DNA from: Geodermatophilus aquaeductus
Lineage (GTDB): Bacteria; Actinomycetota; Actinomycetes; Mycobacteriales; Geodermatophilaceae
Direction: 5' to 3'
Length of the DNA stretch: 64,000 nt
NCBI RefSeq assembly: GCF_900182545.1
Contig: NZ_FXTJ01000006.1
Location: 186,001-250,000 of the forward strand
Under the pieces are notes generated by a model. The model saw only the letters and a program-made list of their open reading frames with translations, ran no database searches and was not told the DNA's origin. This document shows positions 18,015-24,647 of the stretch, one piece after another (the stretch's first letter is position 1; every line of letters begins with the position of its first letter). The position numbers and the translations under genes were made by a program.

Positions 18015-18236
18015 ATGAGGACGCTGTACCTGCGGAACGTCCCGGACGACGTCGTCGACCGGCTGGAGCGGCTGGCCGCCCGCGAGGCGACGTCCGTGGG
18101 AGCCCTCGCCGTCCGCGAGCTGTCCGAGGCATCGCGCCGCGCCGACAACCCCGCCCTGCTCGGCGCACTGCCCGATCTCGGCGTGCCACCCGAGGACCTC
18201 GTCGCCGCCGTGGACGCCGAGCGCGCCGGGCGGTGA
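18015..18236 (+). CDS. FitA/VapB-type ribbon-helix-helix antitoxin
   Basis: 73-residue antitoxin whose N-terminus [20 protein letters not shown] is a ribbon-helix-helix DNA-binding motif typical of FitA-like VapB proteins. The C-terminal half would bind the toxin. TGA stop overlaps the toxin GTG. It is unrelated in fold to the Phd-type antitoxin at 8585, so the two systems are not duplicates. Confidence 0.9.
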   Translation: MRTLYLRNVPDDVVDRLERLAAREATSVGALAVRELSEASRRADNPALLGALPDLGVPPEDLVAAVDAERAGR

Positions 18237-18616
18237 TCGTCGCCGACGCCTCGGCAGTCGTGTCCGCCCTGCTGAACGCCGGCGCCGCCCGCGACCTGCT
18301 CGCTCGCGAGCGGATCCAGGTGCCCCACCTGGTCGACATCGAGGTGGCCAGCGCACTGCGGCGAACCGTGGCCGCCGGCACCGTGACGGCGGACGAGGGA
18401 TGGGCTGCACTGGACACCTGGCGGCGGCTCGGGGTCACACGCCATCCCGCGTCCGGGCTGCTCGACCGGGTGTGGCAACTGCGCGACAACCTGACCGCCT
18501 ACGACGCCACCTACGTCGCCCTGGCCGAGGCGCTCGACTGCGCGGTCGTCACCGCCGACGGTCGGTTGGCGCGTGCGCCCGGCATCCGCTGTGCCGTCAC
18601 GGTCGTGCCGCGCTGA
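18233..18616 (+). CDS. vapC: VapC-type PIN-domain toxin
   Basis: 127-residue PIN ribonuclease. Acidic residues in [30 protein letters not shown] and TADGRLA are all present. GTG at 18233 overlaps the antitoxin stop (GTGA). Target RNA is not predictable from sequence. After it lies a 165-bp gap with no recognised gene. Confidence 0.92.
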   Translation: MIVADASAVVSALLNAGAARDLLARERIQVPHLVDIEVASALRRTVAAGTVTADEGWAALDTWRRLGVTRHPASGLLDRVWQLRDNLTAYDATYVALAEALDCAVVTADGRLARAPGIRCAVTVVPR

Positions 18617-18781
18617 CACCGGTCGACCATCGCGTTCTTGCCGCCGACACGCACGGACACGCCGTCAGGACCGGCAACGAGGCGATGAACGACTTCCGCG
18701 GCGGCGGAGGTTCCGACACGCGCCGCGCCTGCCGATAGCCAGAGGGAACGGGCGCGACCACGCCCCTGCAGAGAGGACCGC

Positions 18782-18994
18782 ATGCTCCCCCGCACCCGGC
18801 TCGAGTCCGTCCGGGGCGTCCCCGGTCCCCTCTCCACCGGCCACCTCCTGGCCGACTGCGAGCGGTGGTGCCGCGACAACCTCCCGCCGCGGCCGGTCCG
18901 GCGGCTGCGGTCCGTGCCCGCGCCCGCCCCGACCCGAGTGGCGTCGCTGCGGGCCGGCGCCCGGGCGCTCACCGAGGCCGCGAAGGCCGGCTGA
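18782..18994 (+). CDS. small basic hypothetical protein
   Basis: 70 residues, Arg/Pro-rich, no known domain; a CERWCRDN stretch gives two Cys. ATG 18782 is preceded by AGAGAGGACC, a fair ribosome site, which is the main support for it being real. Could be a spurious frame. Confidence 0.4.
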   Translation: MLPRTRLESVRGVPGPLSTGHLLADCERWCRDNLPPRPVRRLRSVPAPAPTRVASLRAGARALTEAAKAG

Positions 18995-19094
18995 GGCGCG
19001 GGACCCCGGGCGGGCGCATCCGGCGCGGGACGCGTGCTCCTGTGAGCGCGGCCACCCGGGTGTCGGCCGGCGGCAGAAGGGGCAGCCTCCCGCG

Positions 19095-21053
19095 GTGACC
19101 GGCACCGCGCGATCCGCCGCCCGCCCGATGCCCGGCATCCCGCCCGCGCCCGAGGACTCCGGCGTCGACCCCGGCCGCACCGAGGTCCCCCGCCCCGGCG
19201 CCGTCCGCGCAGATCTGCGCCGGGGCACCGGCGCGGACACCGAGGTCACCGAGCGCGACGACCTCGGCTACGCCGACCTGCGCACCTACGCCGCGATCGG
19301 CGACGGCCGCACCGTCGCGCTGGTCGCCCGCGACGGCCGCATCGACTGGCTGCCGCTGCCGGAGATGGACGGCCCGCCCGTGTTCGGCGCGCTGCTCGAC
19401 ACCGACAACGGCGGCTGCCTGGAGCTGTGCCCCGAGGGGGACTTCACCGTGCGCCGCGGCTACGTCGGCGACACCAACGTCCTGCAGACGACGTTCACCA
19501 CGCCCACCGGCAGCGTCCGCGTCACCGACGCGCTCACCACCGGGATCTCCGGGCGGCTGCCGTGGTCGGAGCTGGCCCGCCGCATCGAGGGGCTGGAGGG
19601 CAGCGTCCGCATGCGCGCCGCCGTCCGCCCGGGCACCTGCCTCAACACTGTGGCCCCGTGGGTGCACGACACCACGCACGGGCCGGTGCTGCGCGTCGCC
19701 GGGCTGACCCTCGCCGTCCGCACGATGCACGCCGACGACGTCACCGCCGGCGACCGCCGCATCGACGTCACCTTCACCACGTCCGAGGGCTCGCGGCACC
19801 TGCTCGCCGTCGTCGGCACCGAGGACGAGCCGCTGTTCCTCCCGCCGCCGGAGGTCATCGACGCCGGCGTCGACCGCACGGTCCGCACCTGGGCGGCCTG
19901 GATGGAGAGCTTCTCCTGGGACGGGCCGTGGGCCGACGCCGTCTGCCGCAGCACCCTGACGCTCAAGCAGCTCGTGCACGCGGCCACCGGCGCGATCGTC
20001 GCCGCGCCGACGACGTCGCTGCCCGAGGGCCCGGCCGGCGGGCGCACCTGGGACTACCGCTACGCCTGGGTCCGCGACTCCGCCTACGCGCTCATCGCGC
20101 TCACCCGCTTCGGCCTGCGCGAGGAGACGCACGGCGCGATGAGCTGGCTGCTGTCGGTCATGCGCCGGCACGGCCCCGAGCCGCGGGTCTGCTACACCGT
20201 CGACGGCGGCCGCAGCGGCGGGGTGCACGTGGCCGATGTCCCCGGCTGGCGCGGCATCGGCCCGGTGCGGGTGGGCAACGCCGCCGCCGACCAGCTGCAG
20301 CTCGGCGTCTTCGGCGACGTCTTCGGCATCGTCTCCCTCTACGTGGAGAGCGGCCACGTGCTCGACGCCGAGACCAGCCGGATGCTCGCCGGCATCGCCG
20401 ACCTCGCCTGCGACCGCTGGCAGGTGCGCGACTCGGGCATGTGGGAGCTACCGGAGCTGCGGCACTACACGACGTCGAAGCTCGGCTGCTGGCAGGCGCT
20501 GACCAAGGCGGTGGAGCTCGCCGAGCGCGGGCAGATCCCCGGCGACGCCGACCGCTGGCGGCACGAGGCCGGGCGGATCACCCAGTGGGTGGACGAGCAC
20601 GCCTGGGACGCCGAGCGCGGTACCTACGTCTGGTACCCCGGCACCACCGACCTGGACGCCTCGATCGTGCTGCACGCCATCAGCGGCTTCGACCGCGGCG
20701 AGCGGATGAGCGCCACCCTCGACCGCCTGCGCGAGGAGCTCGGCACCGGCCCGTACCTGCACCGGTTCACCGGCGCCGCCGACGTCGAGGGCGCGTTCCT
20801 GCCCTGCTCGTTCTGGCTGGCCTCGGCGCTCGCGCTGTGCGGCCGGCGCGACGAGGCCCGCGCGCTCATGGACGAGCTCGTGGACGCCGCGCCCAACGAC
20901 GTCGGCCTGCTGCCGGAGATGCTCGACCCGGCCACCGGCGACTGGCTGGGCAACCTGCCGCAGGCGCTCTCGCACCTGGCGCTGGTCAACGCCGCGATCA
21001 CCCTCGGTTCCGACGACGACCCCGCCGACACCACCTCGGGAGGCCCCGCATGA
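19095..21053 (+). CDS. glycoside hydrolase family 15 (trehalase/glucoamylase-like)
   Basis: 652-residue enzyme acting on alpha-linked glucans or trehalose. An N-terminal beta-sandwich domain (IGDGRTVALVARDGRIDWLPLP) precedes the alpha/alpha barrel. RTWDYRYAWVRD (about residue 317) and MWELPELRHYTTSK (about 449, general acid Glu) and VEGAFLPCSFWL (about 565, general base Glu) are the GH15 signatures, all intact. No signal peptide, so cytoplasmic, as in mycobacterial trehalases of this family. GTG 19095 is used; ATG 19128 is an alternative. The ATGA overlap with the DUF1810 gene shows coupling. Confidence 0.9.
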   Translation: MTGTARSAARPMPGIPPAPEDSGVDPGRTEVPRPGAVRADLRRGTGADTEVTERDDLGYADLRTYAAIGDGRTVALVARDGRIDWLPLPEMDGPPVFGALLDTDNGGCLELCPEGDFTVRRGYVGDTNVLQTTFTTPTGSVRVTDALTTGISGRLPWSELARRIEGLEGSVRMRAAVRPGTCLNTVAPWVHDTTHGPVLRVAGLTLAVRTMHADDVTAGDRRIDVTFTTSEGSRHLLAVVGTEDEPLFLPPPEVIDAGVDRTVRTWAAWMESFSWDGPWADAVCRSTLTLKQLVHAATGAIVAAPTTSLPEGPAGGRTWDYRYAWVRDSAYALIALTRFGLREETHGAMSWLLSVMRRHGPEPRVCYTVDGGRSGGVHVADVPGWRGIGPVRVGNAAADQLQLGVFGDVFGIVSLYVESGHVLDAETSRMLAGIADLACDRWQVRDSGMWELPELRHYTTSKLGCWQALTKAVELAERGQIPGDADRWRHEAGRITQWVDEHAWDAERGTYVWYPGTTDLDASIVLHAISGFDRGERMSATLDRLREELGTGPYLHRFTGAADVEGAFLPCSFWLASALALCGRRDEARALMDELVDAAPNDVGLLPEMLDPATGDWLGNLPQALSHLALVNAAITLGSDDDPADTTSGGPA

Positions 21054-21469
21054 CCGATCCGTTCGAGCTGCACCGCTTCGTCGACGCGCAGACCGACACC
21101 TACGCCCAGGCCCTCTCCGAGCTGCGGGCCGGGCGCAAGACCAGCCACTGGATGTGGTTCGTCTTCCCGCAGGTGGCCGGGCTCGGCCGCAGCGCGACCG
21201 CGCAGCGCTACGCCGTCTCCGGGCTCGACGAGGCGCGCGCCTACCTCGCCCACCCGGTGCTCGGCCCGCGGCTGGTGGAGTGCGCCGAGGCGCTGGCGGC
21301 GCTGCCCGGCCGCGACGCCGCCGCGGTGCTCGGGCCGGTGGACGCGCAGAAGCTGCGCTCGTCGATGACGCTGTTCGCGCACGCCGACCCGTCGCAGCCG
21401 GTGTTCCGCGCCGTGCTGGAGCAGTACTTCGGCGGGCAGGAGGACGACGCGACGACGGCGCGGCTGTAG
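21050..21469 (+). CDS. DUF1810 family protein
   Basis: 139 residues; DPFELHRFVDAQ, HWMWFVFPQVAGLG and KLRSSMTLFAHA are the family hallmarks. Function unknown. Start ATG 21050 overlaps the GH15 stop. A 50-bp perfect palindrome begins five bases after its stop. Confidence 0.9.
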   Translation: MTDPFELHRFVDAQTDTYAQALSELRAGRKTSHWMWFVFPQVAGLGRSATAQRYAVSGLDEARAYLAHPVLGPRLVECAEALAALPGRDAAAVLGPVDAQKLRSSMTLFAHADPSQPVFRAVLEQYFGGQEDDATTARL

Positions 21470-21473
21470 TCCC

Positions 21474-21523
21474 GCGCTCGCTCGTGCTCTGCCCACGATC
21501 GTGGGCAGAGCACGAGCGAGCGC
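21474..21523. repeat. 50-bp perfect palindrome (family A)
   Basis: Two 25-base arms meet without a spacer around GATC; core CTCGTGCTCTGCCCAC / GTGGGCAGAGCACGAG. The same core is found at 42757-42826. It follows the DUF1810 stop and would act as a very strong hairpin, probably a terminator or a dispersed repeat. Confidence 0.9.
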
Positions 21524-21608
21524 CGGAGCACGGGGCGTGGACCCCGAGGTGCTGCGGATCTCGATCGTCCGCCGCGCGCCGGACGTCGCCGTCGGCGAGG
21601 CTCGTGCG

Positions 21609-22664
21609 GTGAGCGACGACAAGGGATCCGGTTACGTCTCCAGCGGCCAGGAGTACAGCCGCGACACGAACTACATCACCGACCGGATCACCTCCGACGG
21701 CTCCAGCCCGTGGCCGGTCGAGCCCGGTCGCTACCGCCTGGTGATCGCGCGCGCCTGCCCGTGGGCCAACCGCGCGGCGATCGTGCGCCGGCTGCTCGGC
21801 CTCGAGCCGGCCATCTCGATGGGGATCTGCGGGCCGACGCACGACGAGCGGAGCTGGACCTTCGACCTCGACCCCGGCGGTCGCGACCCGGTGCTGGGCT
21901 ACGAGCGGCTGCAGGAGGCCTTCCTCGCCCGCGACCCGCAGTACCCGCGCGGGATCACCGTGCCGGCGATGGTCGACGTCCCGACGAAGGCTGTCGTCAC
22001 CAACGACTTCATGCAGATGACCCTCGACTTCTCCACGCAGTGGACGGCGCACCACCGCGACGGCGCCCCGGACCTCTACCCCGAGCACCTGCGCGACGAG
22101 ATGGACGACGTGATGCAGCGCGTCTACACCGAGGTCAACAACGGCGTGTACCGGTGCGGCTTCGCCGGCGACCAGACCGCCTACGACAAGGCCTACGACC
22201 GGCTGTGGACGGCGCTGGACTGGCTCGAGGAGCGCCTGGCCACGCGGCGCTTCCTCATGGGCGACACGATCACCGAGGCCGACGTCCGGCTGTTCACCAC
22301 GCTGGCCCGCTTCGACGCCGTCTACCACGGCCACTTCAAGGCCAACCGGCAGAAGCTGAGCGAGATGCCCGTGCTGTGGGCCTACGCGCGCGACCTGTTC
22401 CAGACGCCCGGGTTCGGCGACACCACCGACTTCCCGCAGATCAAGGAGCACTACTACGTCGTCCACGCCGACATCAACCCGACGCAGGTCATCCCGATGG
22501 GCCCCGACACCCGCAACTGGCTGACTCCGCACGGCCGCGAGGAGCTCGGCGGCTCCCCGTTCGGCGACGGCACGCCGCCCGGCCCGGTGGCCGCCGGCGA
22601 GGAGGTGCCGACCTCGCACGGCCCCGGCGGCATCGGGCACCGGCCCGACGAGGAGCGCCACTAA
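21609..22664 (+). CDS. glutathionyl-hydroquinone reductase-like (GST superfamily)
   Basis: 351 residues, xi-class GST type. Catalytic Cys is in RACPWANR near residue 54; NDFMQMTLDFSTQW and NNGVYRCGFAG are characteristic. In other bacteria it reduces glutathionylated quinones; actinobacteria often make mycothiol instead, so the natural thiol partner is uncertain. GTG 21609 gives the usual N-terminus; an upstream GTG at 21540 would add 23 residues of no clear character. The TMEM175 gene starts 9 bp later. Confidence 0.85.
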   Translation: MSDDKGSGYVSSGQEYSRDTNYITDRITSDGSSPWPVEPGRYRLVIARACPWANRAAIVRRLLGLEPAISMGICGPTHDERSWTFDLDPGGRDPVLGYERLQEAFLARDPQYPRGITVPAMVDVPTKAVVTNDFMQMTLDFSTQWTAHHRDGAPDLYPEHLRDEMDDVMQRVYTEVNNGVYRCGFAGDQTAYDKAYDRLWTALDWLEERLATRRFLMGDTITEADVRLFTTLARFDAVYHGHFKANRQKLSEMPVLWAYARDLFQTPGFGDTTDFPQIKEHYYVVHADINPTQVIPMGPDTRNWLTPHGREELGGSPFGDGTPPGPVAAGEEVPTSHGPGGIGHRPDEERH

Positions 22665-22673
22665 CCTCCCCGG

Positions 22674-23306
22674 ATGGCCGACGGCGACCCGCGCGACCCG
22701 AGCGCCGCCGAGGTCGCGCGGGGCGCCGGCGAGCGGTTGACCTTCTTCTCCGACGCCGTGGTCGCGATCGCGATCACCCTGCTGGCGCTCGGGCTGCCGG
22801 TGCCCGAGGGCGCGACGGCGGCGGACGTGCTGCGGTCGCTGGCCGACCGGCGCTACGAGTACCTGGCGTTCCTCGTCGGCTTCCTCGTCGTCGCCGCGCA
22901 CTGGCGGGCGCACCACCGCGTGTTCCGCTGGCTGGTCGGGGAGCACCCCCGGCTGGTCACGCTGTCCCTGACCTGGCTGCTCCTGATCGTGCTGACGCCG
23001 TTCCTGACCCGGGTGCTGACCGAGGGCGACCTCGACGCCGCCCGGTTCGGGCTGTACGCCGTCGCGCAGGCGCTGCTGCAGGTGGTCTTCGCGGCGATGG
23101 TGTCCCTGGCCGCGCGGGAGGGGCTCTTCGCGGCGGGGACCCCGGCCTCGGTCACGCGCCACCCGTGGCGGCACGCGGCGCCCGGCGCGCTCGGCTTCCT
23201 CGTCTCGGTGCCGCTGTTCCCGCTCGTCGGCCGGTGGGCGTTCGTCCTGTGGGCCGCCGTGCCGGTGCTCTACGGGCGGCTGGTCGCCCGGCGCCTGCCG
23301 GACTGA
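22674..23306 (+). CDS. TMEM175-type potassium channel (DUF1211)
   Basis: 210-residue membrane protein with about six helices. RLTFFSDAVVAIAITLLAL holds the FSD motif on the first helix that defines bacterial TMEM175 K+ channels; bacterial forms assemble as tetramers. ATG 22674. It follows the GST gene by 9 bp. Confidence 0.9.
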   Translation: MADGDPRDPSAAEVARGAGERLTFFSDAVVAIAITLLALGLPVPEGATAADVLRSLADRRYEYLAFLVGFLVVAAHWRAHHRVFRWLVGEHPRLVTLSLTWLLLIVLTPFLTRVLTEGDLDAARFGLYAVAQALLQVVFAAMVSLAAREGLFAAGTPASVTRHPWRHAAPGALGFLVSVPLFPLVGRWAFVLWAAVPVLYGRLVARRLPD

Positions 23307-23309
23307 CGG

Positions 23310-23543
23310 TCAGCAGCCGCCTCCGCCGCCGCCGTCGCCACCCCCACCGCCTCCGCCGTCGAAGCCCCCGCCGCCGAAGCCGCCGGCCACGTAGCCGCTA
23401 CCAGCGAGGCGACCGAGGTGGTGTGCCCGGCGCGACGGCGTCGCGCCGCCCGTGCCCCTGCCCGTGCTCCGCCGGATCCGTTGCAGGCCGTACGCCATGA
23501 GCAGCAGGGCCACCACCGCCGCGATCACCACGACCGTCGTCAT
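23310..23543 (-). CDS. small glycine-rich membrane protein 1
   Basis: 77 residues: an N-terminal membrane helix (VVVIAAVVALLLMAYG), a basic linker, then a Gly-dominated tail ending in GGC. Convergent with the TMEM175 gene (stops 3 bp apart). First of three similar small genes in a row. The terminal Cys and poly-Gly could be a lipid or thiol anchor, but this is a guess. Confidence 0.6.
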   Translation of the reverse strand: MTTVVVIAAVVALLLMAYGLQRIRRSTGRGTGGATPSRRAHHLGRLAGSGYVAGGFGGGGFDGGGGGGGDGGGGGGC

Positions 23544-23592
23544 GGCGGAACTGTCCCGCGACGGGGCTCGCCGCGCCAGGGGGCCCGCGGCC

Positions 23593-23805
23593 TCAGTCAC
23601 CCCCGCCGTCGGCGACGCTCCCCCGGTCGACGCCGTCGGACCAGGCGCCGGAACCGCCAGGGGCGGTCGGGCCGTAACGGGGCCCGTAGCCGGTGTGGCC
23701 GGGGTCGAACGCGTCGGGCCGGCCGGCGCCTGGCTGCGGCCCCTGCCAGGACAGCACGAGGTAGAGCACCAGGGCGACGAGCGCGACGAGGGTGAGCGCG
23801 GCCAC
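23593..23805 (-). CDS. small membrane protein 2, Gly/Pro-rich tail
   Basis: 70 residues from GTG 23805: a membrane helix (ALTLVALVALVLYLVLS) followed by a Gly/Pro/Tyr tail ending GGGD. The leader directly before the GTG shares about 20 bases with that of protein 3. Function unknown. Confidence 0.55.
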   Translation of the reverse strand: MAALTLVALVALVLYLVLSWQGPQPGAGRPDAFDPGHTGYGPRYGPTAPGGSGAWSDGVDRGSVADGGGD

Positions 23806-23859
23806 GGGCGGGCACTGTGCCCGACCGCGGGCGCCGCCGGTACGGGTCGGCGCGCGGGA

Positions 23860-24108
23860 TCAGTCCCCGCCGCCACCCCCTCCGCCGCCGTCTCCCCCAC
23901 CGCCGCCGTCGCCGCCCCAGCCACCGCCGTCGGAGTGGCCGTGGCCGTGGTGCCCGCCGTCGTAGGAGGAGCCGCCGTCGCCGTACCAGCCGCCGCCCGA
24001 CCCGTCACGGCGGGCGTGACGGCCGGGAGGTCCGTACTTCCGTTCCACGGCAGTGACAGCCGACACGAGCACCACGACGAAGACGATGACGAGCAGGACG
24101 ACGATCAC
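23860..24108 (-). CDS. small glycine/histidine-rich membrane protein 3
   Basis: 82 residues from GTG 24108: a strongly hydrophobic helix (VIVVLLVIVFVVVLVSAV), a basic ERKYGPPGRHARR linker, then a long tail of Gly with His (GGHHGHGHS) and a final poly-Gly run. The His cluster could bind metal (inference). TCGGGCACAG then CCGCCC precede both this GTG and that of protein 2, indicating gene duplication. No known family. Confidence 0.6.
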   Translation of the reverse strand: MIVVLLVIVFVVVLVSAVTAVERKYGPPGRHARRDGSGGGWYGDGGSSYDGGHHGHGHSDGGGWGGDGGGGGDGGGGGGGGD

Positions 24109-24157
24109 GGGCGGACTGTGCCCGATGGTGCGTCCGGGCGACAGATCTCCGCGCGCC

Positions 24158-24322
24158 TCAACTCGCGGCGCGCTCCTCCGGCAGGTCGTCACGGCGCCGC
24201 GCCGTCTCCGCGGCATCGGCCAGCGTGTCCCGGTCGAGCCACTCGAGCAGGAAGCGGGAGCCGTGCACGTCGACGACGGTGGCGCGGTCGGGCAGCGGGC
24301 GCAGCACGCGCGGAGTCGTCAT
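24158..24322 (-). CDS. small hypothetical protein
   Basis: 54 residues, acidic, ATG 24322: pattern RATVVDVHGSRFLLEWLDRDT followed by a charged helix. No known domain and no membrane segment. The start codon sits in a perfect 16-bp palindrome, which argues for regulated expression. Alternatively a spurious frame. Confidence 0.45.
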   Translation of the reverse strand: MTTPRVLRPLPDRATVVDVHGSRFLLEWLDRDTLADAAETARRRDDLPEERAAS

Positions 24323-24333
24323 GACGTCATGAC
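24318..24333. promoter_or_regulatory. perfect palindrome GTCATGACGTCATGAC
   Basis: Two tandem copies of the self-complementary GTCATGAC make a 16-bp perfect palindrome overlapping the start of the 54-residue gene. Likely a protein-binding site; regulator unknown. Confidence 0.5.
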
Positions 24334-24448
24334 AGCACACCGACGTGTCGGTCGCATGGCCATGTGGCGTCGCCGTGGTGTCGCGTCGAGAGCGGTCGAC
24401 GGGGGCGGGGGCCGCGGTGTGGCCACCGCCCCCGTCGTCCTGAGAGCT

Positions 24449-24614
24449 GGGTGGGGAGGTCAGGGGTGCCGCGACGGCGAACCGGCCGGTCCTCGGAACC
24501 CCCATCCCCGATACCTCCCCACCCGGTGGCCCGGACCCAGCGGGAGCCAGGTCGGGGTCACGCCCGGGAAGGCAGCGCACGGCCGGCGGTGCGGTGCGGG
24601 AGAGACCCCGACCT
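24449..24614. terminator. two inverted repeats in the gap between the PVV gene and the small gene
   Basis: The 325-bp gap 24323-24647 holds no gene. Arms GGGTGGGGAGGT and ACCTCCCCACCC (24449-24460 / 24513-24524) pair perfectly, and AGGTCGGGGTC / GACCCCGACCT (24549-24559 / 24604-24614) form an 11-bp stem about 35 bp past the PVV gene stop, a probable terminator. The first pair could be structured leader RNA of the 54-residue gene. Confidence 0.5.
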
Positions 24615-24647
24615 CGTCCGGCGGCTGGTGCGCGCCTGGTGAGGAGG

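Noticed and set aside
24420..24647. Possible riboswitch (B12 or c-di-AMP type)
   Set aside because: Some GGAGCCAG-like words exist, but no conserved core could be aligned and the orientation does not fit a downstream gene.
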